In this document: in pieces, positions 1 to 7,370 of the stretch
Layout: the number at the start of each line of letters is the position of its first letter
Numbering within the stretch: the first letter of the stretch is position 1
Assembly (NCBI RefSeq): GCF_001273925.1
Contig: NZ_LIGG01000001.1
Location: 3,385,671 to 3,421,463 of the forward strand
Origin: Bacillus sp. FJAT-27251
GTDB lineage: Bacteria; Bacillota; Bacilli; Bacillales; Cytobacillaceae
Reading direction: 5' to 3'
DNA length: 35,793 bases
The notes under the pieces: model-generated
Seen by the model: the letters and a program-made list of their open reading frames with translations, nothing else
Database searches by the model: none
Told to the model about the DNA's origin: nothing
Position numbers and translations under genes: made by a program

Positions 1-1
1 G

Positions 2-1285
2 GGAACCGTTTATGAAGGGAAAGTCGAAGAAGGCCAGTTCCTTAAAGTCATGCCGAAGGGGATCGACGTCAGAGCCAGGCAGCTGCAGGTTCATCACCAG
101 CCCTCTCAAGCAGCATTTGCCGGACAGAGGGCAGCAATCAACCTTTCCGGGGTTTCAAGGGAGGATATTGAACGGGGCGATGTCCTTGTATCTTCAGAGC
201 ATTTTATCGTAACAAGGACAATAGATGTTGCCATCCGCGTAGTCGAGGACCTTGAACACCTTGTCAAACAAAGGACACCGATCAAATGCCATATAGGTAC
301 AGCAGAAGTCATGGGCCGAATCGTCTTTTTTGACCGCAATGACGTAAAGGAAGACAGTGGCGAAATTCTTTGTCAGCTGCGGCTGGATGAGGAGATTGTC
401 ACAAAACGCGGCGACCGGTTCATCATCCGCAGGCCCAGCCCGCAAGAGACGATTGGCGGCGGCTGGGTAATCGACCCAAGGGGAAACAAATATCGATTCG
501 GCGAAAAAACGATAGCCGAGCTTGAGAAAAAGAAGGCGGGAACTCCTTCGGAACGGGTGGCCGCTGCTCTATACGAGGCGAAAAGCCTGACTCTGGCAGA
601 ACTGATCAAAAGGACGGCCCTGGACGAAGGAACGCTGATTTCGACCCTACAGTCCGATGAGTTTTTGCACTTCAGCGCAAAAGAGTATACATTACGGAAG
701 CTGGCGGAGGCAATCGAAGATGATATCACAGATCGTCTAGAGGAATATCACCGTTTGCATCCCTTGAGGGAGGGGTTAAACAAAGCGGAACTCATTCAGG
801 GGCTGCAGAAATCCTTCCCAAGGAATCTGGTCGATTTTGTGATAGAAAATGGGATAAAGAATAAGGTATTCAGCAGAAGAGAACAGTATGTCAAAACTTC
901 CGGCTTTACGCCGCATGTCCCTAAAAATTGGGAGAAGCGAACGGAAAATTTAATTGCCGAGTTAAAGAAAGATGGCTTGAAGGTCCGTTATTTGGATGAC
1001 TATATCAAAAGTGCCGGAATTCCCGACAGCCTTTCGGGTGAATTGAAAAGATTCCTTGAAGAACAGGGAATCATCATGCCGCTTGATAATCAATACTATT
1101 GGCATAAGGTGAATTTTGATGATGCTGTTTCCAAGCTTCAGGAATATACAGCGGCTGAATTCGAAGTTGGCGATGCGAAAGAGGCGGTCGACCTGTCAAG
1201 GAAATACATGATTCCATTTTTGGAAAAGCTGGATTCGCTTGGGCTTACAAAACGTGTAGAAAATAAACGGATTTGGCGTAAATAA
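2..1285 (+). CDS. selB: Selenocysteine-specific elongation factor SelB, 5'-truncated by window edge
   Basis: SelB is a GTPase that carries Sec-tRNA to UGA codons marked by a SECIS hairpin. The frame is open from base 2 with no start, so the gene begins outside the window; 427 residues are visible. Full-length SelB is about 630 residues, so the N-terminal G domain is missing. The visible part begins in the EF-Tu-like domain 2 (GTVYEGKVEEGQFLKVMPKG), continues into the SelB-specific domain 3 (IKCHIGTAEV, then RRPSPQETIGGGWVID), and ends in the winged-helix repeats that bind SECIS RNA (roughly the last 270 residues). A strong terminator follows directly. No selA, selD or tRNA-Sec is visible; selA would be expected upstream. 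Family assignment is confident because the domain 3 signature is distinctive. Confidence 0.93.
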   Translation, partial: GTVYEGKVEEGQFLKVMPKGIDVRARQLQVHHQPSQAAFAGQRAAINLSGVSREDIERGDVLVSSEHFIVTRTIDVAIRVVEDLEHLVKQRTPIKCHIGTAEVMGRIVFFDRNDVKEDSGEILCQLRLDEEIVTKRGDRFIIRRPSPQETIGGGWVIDPRGNKYRFGEKTIAELEKKKAGTPSERVAAALYEAKSLTLAELIKRTALDEGTLISTLQSDEFLHFSAKEYTLRKLAEAIEDDITDRLEEYHRLHPLREGLNKAELIQGLQKSFPRNLVDFVIENGIKNKVFSRREQYVKTSGFTPHVPKNWEKRTENLIAELKKDGLKVRYLDDYIKSAGIPDSLSGELKRFLEEQGIIMPLDNQYYWHKVNFDDAVSKLQEYTAAEFEVGDAKEAVDLSRKYMIPFLEKLDSLGLTKRVENKRIWRK

Positions 1286-1290
1286 AGGAA

Positions 1291-1317
1291 CAGCGGACAC
1301 AATCGTCCGCTGTTTTT
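1291..1317 (+). terminator. Intrinsic terminator of selB
   Basis: A perfect 8-bp stem (CAGCGGAC / GTCCGCTG, 1291-1298 and 1305-1312) with a 6-base loop is followed by TTTTT. It starts 5 bases after the selB stop codon. Confidence 0.9.
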
Positions 1318-1370
1318 ATGGGAAAAAAGAGGGGGAATATATTGAAACTTATTAATATCAGGAAGACAGT

Positions 1371-1397
1371 AAAAAAGCCTCCAGTTAGGCGGAGGCT
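1371..1397 (-). terminator. Intrinsic terminator of the HesB-like gene
   Basis: A 7-bp stem AGCCTCC / GGAGGCT (1376-1382 and 1391-1397) is followed on the minus strand by a run of T (A-run at 1371-1376 on the plus strand). It lies just beyond the stop of the minus-strand gene at 1406. Confidence 0.85.
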
Positions 1398-1405
1398 CTC
1401 GGGTT

Positions 1406-1699
1406 TTAATGCTTTTCTGCGTAACTGGCAAACACTTCCTGCTTGTTGTCGCAAAATTTTATATTGACATCCGTTTCATTAAAAAACCAGGTATCATTTG
1501 ATTCAACATAAAAGGTTATACCATTGATTTCCTGTTTGGTTGCTGCTATGTTCGGGTTCTCCAATGAGAAAGCGAGGCTGTAGCCTTTATTCTTTTCACC
1601 GAAACCGGCATATTGAGGGTAAAGACGGATGAAAAACGGTTTTTCGGTCTGGAACTCTGCTTCAAACCATTTGTATGCATTTTGATCGATTGTAATCAT
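1406..1699 (-). CDS. HesB/IscA-fold protein, YneR-like, lacking the cluster cysteines
   Basis: This 97-residue protein resembles B. subtilis YneR, a distant member of the HesB/IscA (Fe-S biogenesis) superfamily. Recognisable features are the early FFIRLYPQYAGFGEKNKGYS stretch and the NGITFYVESNDTWFF segment, which correspond to the beta-rich IscA core. Classical A-type carriers hold a cluster with three conserved cysteines; here only one Cys is present, in IKFCDNK near the C-terminus, so cluster binding of the usual kind is unlikely. The start ATG has AAAGGATGG upstream on the minus strand with rather long spacing. It is transcribed alone with its own terminator. Function is unknown; the name rests on remembered resemblance. 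Confidence 0.75.
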   Translation of the reverse strand: MITIDQNAYKWFEAEFQTEKPFFIRLYPQYAGFGEKNKGYSLAFSLENPNIAATKQEINGITFYVESNDTWFFNETDVNIKFCDNKQEVFASYAEKH

Positions 1700-1844
1700 A
1701 TTGTTTGCACCATCCTTTCGTTAATTTTATTGTAATCTGCCATTGTCATTAGTCGCTGTGCTTCTTATCACAGCAAAAGGAGCTGTCACCAAAGCGTCAA
1801 ATTTCCTTTATCTTTAAAGGCTTGAAATGGACGGTAAACCTTTG

Positions 1845-3092
1845 TCAGGGCCGAATGGCTTCCTTTTTTCGCATGGCTTCTGGTATATAGACGCAGAATG
1901 GCTCACTCTCCATATAATCTCCTGTAACGGCATATGTTCTGGAGCGCGATCCGCCGCATACATGTCGGAATTCGCAAATTCCGCATTTGCCTTTGTAGTG
2001 ATCCGGCTGCCGAAGGTCCCTGAACACCTTTGCTTGACGATAGATGTCCGCAAGTGGCCTTTCGCGCACATTTCCGCCTACAATTGGCAATAGTCCGCTG
2101 GGCATGACATCTCCAATATGGGAGACAAAGGCAAATCCGTTTCCGTCATTCACTCCTTTTGGCGCACGCTTCAGGCCGTCGATAACCGATGCCATATCCT
2201 TCGTCAGCGTATCTTCATAGCGGATCTCGTTCTTATCCACTTTTTGTTCCCTGGCTTTTTGCTGGAAAACTACGCGGCGGTAATGCTGTGCAGCCGTGGT
2301 TTTGATATCGAATGGCGCTGTCTTGCTCAATTCATAAAGCCAGCGGAATACTTTTTCATGCTCAGCAGGAGTAAGGCAGTCCTCCATCTGTCCCCGGCCG
2401 GTTGGAACCAATAAAAAGATGTACCACATAACAGCTTTCATATCGGTCACAAGTTTAACCATCTCTTCAAGGTGGTCATAGTTATAACGGGAGATAACAG
2501 TATTGATTTGAAGCGGCATATTCAGTTGATTAAGATACTCGATTTTCTCCAGCGTGAGATCAAATGCCCCCGGAGTACCACGAAAATGATCATGAATGGC
2601 TGCATTTGGACCATCGATGCTGAATCCCCAGCGGGACAGCCCGACTTCTTTGGCTCTTGCCATTTTCTCGATCGTAACATTGGGCGTAGCACTAGGGGTC
2701 ATTGAAACCCTCATCCCTTTCTTGACAGCATAATCGGCAAGCTCAAAGAGATCCTCACGCAGCATGCAATCCCCGCCAGTAAACACAAGCATAGGGTTTC
2801 CCATATCATAAATCTGGTCTATCAGGTCCAGTCCTTCTTCATGAGTCAACTCCCGGGGATCCGGCCTTACCTGGGCATCGGCACGGCAGTGTACACACTT
2901 AAGCTCGCAAGCCCTGGTCACTTCCCATATCACGATGTAGGGATTATGATTAAAATCAATTCCCCCTGGGTGCATTCCCTTTTTTTCGCCCATTCCTTGT
3001 TCAATTCCATGTCCATGCATCTTCATCACCAAACTTTTCATAATTTTACAGGCCAAAAACAGCCAGCGTTGAAAAGAGTTCATTCTTTTCAT
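1845..3092 (-). CDS. Radical SAM/SPASM domain protein (TIGR04053-like)
   Basis: A 415-residue enzyme of the radical SAM superfamily with a C-terminal SPASM extension. The SAM-cluster motif CELKCVHC has cysteines near residues 62, 66 and 69, followed by the GG motif (FTGGDCMLRED). The C-terminal region has CGICEFRHVCGGSRSR and a final ESEPFCVY, the pattern of auxiliary [4Fe-4S] ligands. Relatives include haem-pathway enzymes of the AhbC/AhbD/NirJ type and peptide-modifying enzymes; I recall a Bacillus family of this shape (TIGR04053) without assigned substrate. No precursor peptide or haem gene lies next to it. The ATG at 3092 has GAGG six bases upstream; internal Met codons near residues 18-25 are alternative starts. 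The N-terminal 45 residues carry MHGHGIEQGMG, ahead of the catalytic barrel. Confidence 0.85.
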   Translation of the reverse strand: MKRMNSFQRWLFLACKIMKSLVMKMHGHGIEQGMGEKKGMHPGGIDFNHNPYIVIWEVTRACELKCVHCRADAQVRPDPRELTHEEGLDLIDQIYDMGNPMLVFTGGDCMLREDLFELADYAVKKGMRVSMTPSATPNVTIEKMARAKEVGLSRWGFSIDGPNAAIHDHFRGTPGAFDLTLEKIEYLNQLNMPLQINTVISRYNYDHLEEMVKLVTDMKAVMWYIFLLVPTGRGQMEDCLTPAEHEKVFRWLYELSKTAPFDIKTTAAQHYRRVVFQQKAREQKVDKNEIRYEDTLTKDMASVIDGLKRAPKGVNDGNGFAFVSHIGDVMPSGLLPIVGGNVRERPLADIYRQAKVFRDLRQPDHYKGKCGICEFRHVCGGSRSRTYAVTGDYMESEPFCVYIPEAMRKKEAIRP

Positions 3093-3138
3093 TCATAACC
3101 TCATTATAAATTTTATCCGTTCTTATACCGGGGAGGAT

Positions 3139-3168
3139 TGTTACAATTACATGGAGGGAATGTTACAA
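3139..3168. promoter_or_regulatory. Direct repeat TGTTACAA, 22 bp apart (possible operator)
   Basis: TGTTACAA occurs at 3139-3146 and 3161-3168, the same face of the helix two turns apart. It lies about 47-76 bp upstream of the radical SAM start. Half-sites of this kind are bound by several regulators; no specific one is assigned. Confidence 0.35.
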
Positions 3169-3330
3169 AAAATCTAACAGAGCCAGGGATTTACTGACAT
3201 CCTATCCTATATCCCACCTTAAAACTGGTTATAGAGGAAAGGGGAATGCTTTATAGCCAAAATATGTATTACAAAACATTAAGCTTTTATTTCAGGAATA
3301 TTACATAGTCTTTCCACCTTATGAAAAAAA

Positions 3331-3368
3331 AGAGCCAAAACCCTATATATACCAAGGGTTTTGGCTCT
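3331..3368. terminator. Orphan bidirectional terminator hairpin
   Basis: A perfect 14-bp stem AGAGCCAAAACCCT / AGGGTTTTGGCTCT (3331-3344 and 3355-3368) is flanked by an A-run on the left and TTTTT on the right, so it could terminate in either direction. It sits between two divergent genes, so neither neighbour needs it. Confidence 0.8.
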
Positions 3369-3458
3369 TTTTACCTGGAATGCGAGAATATTGGGAGTGG
3401 AAAATCCTGGACAATCAACCATTTTTTATGTGTACAAAACAAGCAAGGGAAACTTTAG

Positions 3459-3464
3459 TATAAT
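3459..3464 (+). promoter_or_regulatory. Putative -10 element of the lytE-like gene
   Basis: TATAAT lies 30 bp upstream of the ATG. No good -35 hexamer is found at 16-18 bp, so the promoter may need an activator or use another context. Confidence 0.4.
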
Positions 3465-3494
3465 CTTGTGATTAAATTTAAGGGAGATGCAAAA

Positions 3495-4508
3495 ATGAAA
3501 AAACAGCTAGTTACGATGGCAGCGACAGCAGGACTTTTGTTTACATCTTTAGGATCAGCGAGTGCCGCCGTGCATACTGTTAAATCTGGAGATACTTTAT
3601 GGGGACTTTCAAACACGTATAATGTAACAGTAGATAACTTAAAGACTTGGAATCAATTATCTTCTTCAACCATTTTTGTCAACCAAAAACTTACAGTAGC
3701 TGCACCTCAGGAAAATGCACAGGCAAGCACAGCTTCTGCAAGCACTTCAAGTGCCACTTATGTTGTGAAGTCAGGCGATACTTTATGGGGAATTTCAAGA
3801 AACTACAGCATGTCGATCAGCCAGCTTAAAAGCTTGAATGGTCTATCATCCGACGTAATCCATCCCGGACAGACCTTGCGTGTATCAGGATCTGTTACCA
3901 TTGCAGCAGCCCAGGCTTCTGCTCCATCATCCAGTACAAGCACTTACCGGGTAGTAAGCGGGGACACTCTTTCCGGAATTTCAGTTCGCCATAATGTATC
4001 GGTTTCACAATTAAAATCGCTTAACAACCTTACATCCGATCTGATTCTTGTTGGACAAGTTCTCAAGGTTTCCGGTACAGCAACAACAGCAACAGCCGCA
4101 GCATCTGCTCCAGCAACTGTGACAACTGTTTCCGCGACAAGCAGTTCGGCAAAAGTAAATGCTCTCGTAACAGAGGCTAAAAAGTATATTGGTGTTCCTT
4201 ATGTATGGGGAGGAAGCACACCATCTGGTTTCGATTGCAGCGGCTATCTGCAATACGTATACAACAAGGTGGGCATTTCCATCCCGCGGACTGTTGCAAC
4301 AATCTGGTCTGCAACCAAACCTGTTTCGGCTCCAAGAGTGGGCGACATTGTTTTCTTTGAGACATATACTTCCGGCCCATCGCATGCAGGGATTTATCTT
4401 GGCGACAACAAGTTCATCCATGCAGGATCTTCACGAGGCGTTGAGATCAGCGATATGAATAATTCTTACTGGAAGCCTCGCTATCTTGGAAGCAGAACCA
4501 CATTTTAA
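3495..4508 (+). CDS. lytE: LytE-like D,L-endopeptidase: three LysM domains and NlpC/P60
   Basis: A secreted cell-wall hydrolase that cuts the D-Glu-DAP bond of peptidoglycan stem peptides. The start ATG at 3495 has GGGAG 8 bases upstream and begins a classical signal peptide (MKKQLVTMAATAGLLFTSLG, cleavage after about residue 24). Three LysM wall-binding repeats follow, each with the SGDTLWG/SGDTLSG core, at roughly 27-70, 92-136 and 152-196, separated by Ser/Thr/Ala-rich linkers. The C-terminal NlpC/P60 domain shows the catalytic Cys in FDCSGY, the His in SHAGIYLG and the third polar residue in FIHAGS. The length of 337 residues and three-LysM layout match B. subtilis LytE (334). LytF and CwlS differ in LysM number. 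In B. subtilis lytE is controlled by WalR; no clear WalR box is seen here. Confidence 0.88.
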   Translation: MKKQLVTMAATAGLLFTSLGSASAAVHTVKSGDTLWGLSNTYNVTVDNLKTWNQLSSSTIFVNQKLTVAAPQENAQASTASASTSSATYVVKSGDTLWGISRNYSMSISQLKSLNGLSSDVIHPGQTLRVSGSVTIAAAQASAPSSSTSTYRVVSGDTLSGISVRHNVSVSQLKSLNNLTSDLILVGQVLKVSGTATTATAAASAPATVTTVSATSSSAKVNALVTEAKKYIGVPYVWGGSTPSGFDCSGYLQYVYNKVGISIPRTVATIWSATKPVSAPRVGDIVFFETYTSGPSHAGIYLGDNKFIHAGSSRGVEISDMNNSYWKPRYLGSRTTF

Positions 4509-4536
4509 TAGACTATAACCCAATCTGCTAACCTAT

Positions 4537-4560
4537 AAACCTCCTTTTTGGAGGTTTTTT
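4537..4560 (+). terminator. Intrinsic terminator of the lytE-like gene
   Basis: An 8-bp stem AAACCTCC / GGAGGTTT (4537-4544 and 4550-4557) with a T5 loop is followed by further T residues. Confidence 0.85.
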
Positions 4561-4679
4561 ATTTTTTAAAAATGCACATTATATTTTTATCAGAAAAGTT
4601 GGAAAATAAAGGGGAATATGACGATAAGCGAGAATAGAAATAAAAGGGTGAAATATATAGAAGGAAAAGGGGAAAAGAA

Positions 4680-5282
4680 GTGAGAGAACACAATACAGAC
4701 AGATTTTCAGTTTATATAATTGCCACAGCAATTATTATGTTTTTTGCTGCGCTGCCGGCAGGGATTTTTATTGTCAATCTCCTGCAGCAGACATTGTTCA
4801 TCAGGGAAAGCCAGTTATTTTTTGAAACGCCGCGTTCTGCTTTTATGGCTTTTATAATTACTTTAATGATAGTTCCAATTGTGATGATTCTGCTCGTGTT
4901 CGTTAAATCCAGGACACATGGAAAAAAAAGCCGGATCCTGATGGCGGCAGTATCAATCATGACTTTAGCTGCATTTGCTGGAATGAGCTATTTATCCGTT
5001 ACGAATTACTATTACATGGACCAAAACGGTTTTTATTATAATAAGCTTTGGAAATTGCAGGAGGAAAGGTATCCTTGGGAGAAGCTGACAACGATAGCGC
5101 AGATAAATACTTCGGATGGAGGCACTTTGAAAGCAGACAAGCTTATTTTTTCATTTGGGCAGGAGAAAGTTGAACTCGACATATCCCCCAAGCTATACAA
5201 TGAGATGGAACCGGTAATCGAAAGCCTGAAAAGCCGCGGTGTTACGTTGGAAACGGTGGTCAAAGAGGAGCGAGACGAATAA
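4680..5282 (+). CDS. Small integral membrane protein of unknown function
   Basis: A 200-residue protein I do not recognise. It starts at GTG (4680) behind a purine-rich AAAAGGGG site. Three hydrophobic segments are visible at about residues 12-38 (YIIATAIIMFFAALPAGIFI), 54-76 (AFMAFIITLMIVPIVMILLV) and 86-105. The rest, about 95 residues, is a soluble domain beginning YYYMDQNGFYYNKLWKLQ, likely extracytoplasmic or cytoplasmic depending on topology. The tail domain with a short beta pattern (KLTTIAQI, LIFSFGQEKVELDI) looks like a PH-like domain as found in other Bacillus membrane proteins, but that is only an impression. It is monocistronic. Confidence 0.75.
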   Translation: MREHNTDRFSVYIIATAIIMFFAALPAGIFIVNLLQQTLFIRESQLFFETPRSAFMAFIITLMIVPIVMILLVFVKSRTHGKKSRILMAAVSIMTLAAFAGMSYLSVTNYYYMDQNGFYYNKLWKLQEERYPWEKLTTIAQINTSDGGTLKADKLIFSFGQEKVELDISPKLYNEMEPVIESLKSRGVTLETVVKEERDE

Positions 5283-5332
5283 GTTTAGAACGCATGATTC
5301 CTGGGAAGAATCTTCGTCAACTTGAATAATAA

Positions 5333-5362
5333 ATGGTTTTTTACATACGATAAAAAAACCAT
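5333..5362. terminator. A+T-rich inverted repeat, possible weak terminator
   Basis: ATGGTTTTTT (5333-5342) pairs with AAAAAACCAT ending at 5362. It follows the membrane-protein gene by 50 bp. The stem contains few G-C pairs, so strength is doubtful. Confidence 0.35.
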
Positions 5363-5368
5363 AACATT

Positions 5369-5397
5369 TTGAAAGTCTGCTAAAAGTATGCTACATT
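5369..5397 (+). promoter_or_regulatory. Sigma-A-type promoter of the 45-residue small protein
   Basis: TTGAAA (5369-5374), a 17-bp spacer and TACATT (5392-5397) preceded by an extended TGC. The ATG of the small gene lies 43 bp downstream of the -10. Confidence 0.65.
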
Positions 5398-5439
5398 TAG
5401 AATGTATGAGACTTTTGGCCCACCCAAGGAGCATGCAAT

Positions 5440-5577
5440 ATGATTCATGAAGACGAAAAACTTATTTTTATCAGGGAATTGGGACGATTGATTGAGGATT
5501 ATCAACGCTGTAACGATATGCAATTTAAAGAGCAAATATATGAAGACATCATGCAATTGATTGAAGTTATTAATTAG
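5440..5577 (+). CDS. 45-residue small protein, paralogue of the one at 12891
   Basis: The ATG at 5440 follows a strong AAGGAG site by 8 bases. The product is charged and probably alpha-helical, with the core LIFIRELGRLIEDYQRCNDM and the helical tail EQIYEDIMQLIEV. It aligns without gaps to the 48-residue product at 12891-13037 with 24 of 45 identical residues, including LIFI, ELGRL, DY, C, D, K, QI and EDI. A sigma-A-like promoter lies upstream and a perfect terminator downstream, so it is an independent transcription unit. Conservation between two loci argues that both are translated. I do not recognise the family. ELGRLIEDY recalls the SQELD motif of Spo0E phosphatases, but the motif position and helix order do not fit. 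Confidence 0.82.
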   Translation: MIHEDEKLIFIRELGRLIEDYQRCNDMQFKEQIYEDIMQLIEVIN

Positions 5578-5608
5578 CTGATGAAGGACAAGTTTTGGAT
5601 GAGAATGA

Positions 5609-5639
5609 ATCCGCACGCAAATTTGCGTGCGGATTTTTC
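5609..5639 (+). terminator. Intrinsic terminator of the 45-residue protein gene
   Basis: A perfect palindrome, ATCCGCACGCAAA / TTTGCGTGCGGAT (5609-5634), continues into TTTTCC. It begins 31 bases after the stop codon. Confidence 0.85.
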
Positions 5640-5646
5640 CCGTCCA

Positions 5647-6072
5647 TTAGCTCGAAGGTTCGGAAGGGTATGAAATCTCCTCAAGGGCCTGTCCGGCTTC
5701 ATTGCTTGTCTGGTCAGTGACTGCCAGGTCTCCAAGTGAGACGATTCCCACCAGCTTACCATCCTCCACTATAGGAAGACGGCGTATTTGGACATCTGCC
5801 ATTATATCCGCCGCTTCTTCAGCACTCATGTTTTTTGTCCCTCTAACAGGGTCATTTGTCATTACCTGGGAAATGGGGGCGTCGGCGGGCACTTGCTCGG
5901 CAATTCCTTTAAGGACCATATCCCTATCCGTGGCAAGGCCGACAAGCTGCTCTTCTTCACATATTGGCATAACACCCACCTCCAGTTCCCTCATTCTGGA
6001 GGCTACTTCATATAAGGGAGTATCAGGGGAACAAGATTCCACATTGGTTGTCATAACATCTGAAACTTTCAT
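5647..6072 (-). CDS. CBS-pair protein, YhcV-like
   Basis: A 141-residue soluble protein made almost entirely of two CBS motifs (about 7-58 and 72-122), the module that binds adenine nucleotides such as AMP or ATP. Typical CBS phrases are MTTNVESCSPDTPLYEVA, ATDRDMVLKGIAE, VMTNDP and IRRLPIVEDGKLVGIVSLGD. Length and stand-alone form match B. subtilis YhcV. The ATG has AAGGAGG nine bases upstream. The C-terminal 20 residues are Ser/Glu-rich and unstructured. A sigma-B-like sequence lies upstream (6106-6130). The target of regulation is unknown. Confidence 0.88.
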   Translation of the reverse strand: MKVSDVMTTNVESCSPDTPLYEVASRMRELEVGVMPICEEEQLVGLATDRDMVLKGIAEQVPADAPISQVMTNDPVRGTKNMSAEEAADIMADVQIRRLPIVEDGKLVGIVSLGDLAVTDQTSNEAGQALEEISYPSEPSS

Positions 6073-6105
6073 CTTTTTATTCCTCCTTTTTCGGTTTTTA
6101 TCTGT

Positions 6106-6130
6106 ATACCACTGCCGGCAAAAAGAAAAC
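6106..6130 (-). promoter_or_regulatory. Sigma-B-like promoter of the CBS-pair gene
   Basis: Read on the minus strand: GTTTTC, 13-bp spacer, TGGTAT, compared with the sigma-B consensus GTTTAA-N13/14-GGGTAT. The match is partial (4/6 and 5/6). Confidence 0.4.
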
Positions 6131-6201
6131 TGCTAGATTTTTGCAGGAAAATGCTAAAATAAAATCTGGGTGACGCTAAAACAGAAAAGGGGAAATGGCA
6201 G

Positions 6202-7248
6202 ATGATTGATTTACGAAGCGATACGGTAACAAAACCAACGGAGGAAATGAGAAAAGCGATGTACAATGCTGAAGTTGGCGACGATGTATACGGTGAGGAT
6301 GTAACGGTGAATTCCCTGGAAGAGTGTGCCGCCGATATCCTTGGCAAGGAAGCTGCACTTCTGGTAACAAGCGGGACACAGGGGAACCAAATTGCGGTCC
6401 TTACTCATTGCCGCCCTGCTCAAGAAGTTATCCTGGAGGCAGAGTCCCACATATTCTTCTATGAATCGGGGGCAGTGTCCGCGCTTGCTGGCGTCCAGAC
6501 TAGAACCATCATGGGGAACCGGGGAGCAATGGATCCTGCTGCCGTAAGGGAAGCGATCCGGGGAGTGGATATCCACTATCCTGAAACGGGGTTAATCTGC
6601 ATGGAGAATACCCATAACCGGGCGGGTGGAGCTGTTGTTCCCCTTGCTAATATGCGGGAAATATACATGGAGGCAAGTGCAGAAGGTGTGCCCGTACATA
6701 TTGATGGGGCGAGGTTATTCAACGCAGCATCGGCAGCCGGTGTGGATATGAGAGAATATGCACAGTATGCCGATACTGTCCAGGTATGCCTGTCAAAAGG
6801 GCTCGGCGCCCCAATAGGGTCCATACTCGCCGGCAGCAAGGAATTCATACATGCTGCACGGAAATGGCGCAAACGCCTTGGGGGCGGCATGAGGCAGGCA
6901 GGAGTCATCGCAGCTCCTGGCCTGATAGCCCTAACGAAAATGAGAGAGCGGCTAGCAGAAGACCATCTTCATGCGGGGGAGCTGGCTCAAGGCATCGGAA
7001 ACATAGAAGGATTAAGATTAGTGAACCAGGTTGATACAAACATCATTGTGGCAGATGTAAGCTCGCTGGGTATAACTTCGGCTGAGTTTGTCGACGTACT
7101 GAAAGGCGAGGGGATATTAGCGGGAGGTTTTGGGCCATCCTATGTCCGGTTCGTCACCCATTATGATGTCAAGGCAGCTCAAATTTCCGAAGCGGTTGGA
7201 AAAATTGGAATTGCTGCTGCGAAAATTAAGGGCAAAGTCATCGGTTAG
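6202..7248 (+). CDS. ltaE: Low-specificity L-threonine aldolase
   Basis: A PLP-dependent cytosolic enzyme of 348 residues that cleaves L-threonine or L-allo-threonine to glycine and acetaldehyde. The opening MIDLRSDTVTKPTEEMRKAM and GDDVYGEDVTVNSLE are diagnostic of the beta-eliminating lyase/threonine aldolase family. The PLP-binding Lys is K199 in VCLSKGLGAPIGS, and the PLP ring-stacking region is in SHIFFYESGAV. VHIDGARLFNAA is the Asp-Arg pocket motif. Length is normal and no key residue is missing. The ATG at 6202 follows AAAAGGGG; the gene stands alone and shares a terminator with the convergent acetyltransferase. Confidence 0.93.
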   Translation: MIDLRSDTVTKPTEEMRKAMYNAEVGDDVYGEDVTVNSLEECAADILGKEAALLVTSGTQGNQIAVLTHCRPAQEVILEAESHIFFYESGAVSALAGVQTRTIMGNRGAMDPAAVREAIRGVDIHYPETGLICMENTHNRAGGAVVPLANMREIYMEASAEGVPVHIDGARLFNAASAAGVDMREYAQYADTVQVCLSKGLGAPIGSILAGSKEFIHAARKWRKRLGGGMRQAGVIAAPGLIALTKMRERLAEDHLHAGELAQGIGNIEGLRLVNQVDTNIIVADVSSLGITSAEFVDVLKGEGILAGGFGPSYVRFVTHYDVKAAQISEAVGKIGIAAAKIKGKVIG

Positions 7249-7261
7249 GAGATTTAAAAAT

Positions 7262-7310
7262 AACCACCTCCATTGATCAAGGCAAAGCTGATTGCCGCGG
7301 AGGTGGTTTT
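7262..7310. terminator. Bidirectional terminator between ltaE and the GNAT gene
   Basis: A 10-bp stem AACCACCTCC / GGAGGTGGTT (7262-7271 and 7299-7308) with an inner GGCAA/TTGCC helix. T-rich tracts follow on both strands. Confidence 0.85.
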
Positions 7311-7370
7311 ATTCAAGTTTGTTCCATTCTAATATCAAGTTTGTTCACATTAACCAGACAACCGGAATAT

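Larger units (their letters stand above)
3093..3494. other. 402-bp non-coding gap between divergent genes
   Basis: No supported ORF is present. The gap holds a repeated TGTTACAA motif close to the radical SAM gene (3139-3168), a strong bidirectional terminator hairpin (3331-3368) that ends no annotated gene, and a TATAAT element upstream of the lytE-like gene (3459-3464). A short RNA ending at the hairpin would explain the terminator, but no clear promoter for it was identified. Confidence 0.6.

Noticed and set aside
4011-4421. 136-codon minus-strand frame with many Cys codons
   Set aside because: It is the reverse of the LysM-NlpC/P60 gene; Cys runs come from Ala/Thr-rich linker codons read backward.
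5440-5577. Spo0E-family phosphatase (ELGRLIEDY resembles SQELD motif)
   Set aside because: The motif sits in the first helix instead of the second, SQ is missing, and the paralogue has ELGRLFKDY; the order and length do not fit Spo0E.
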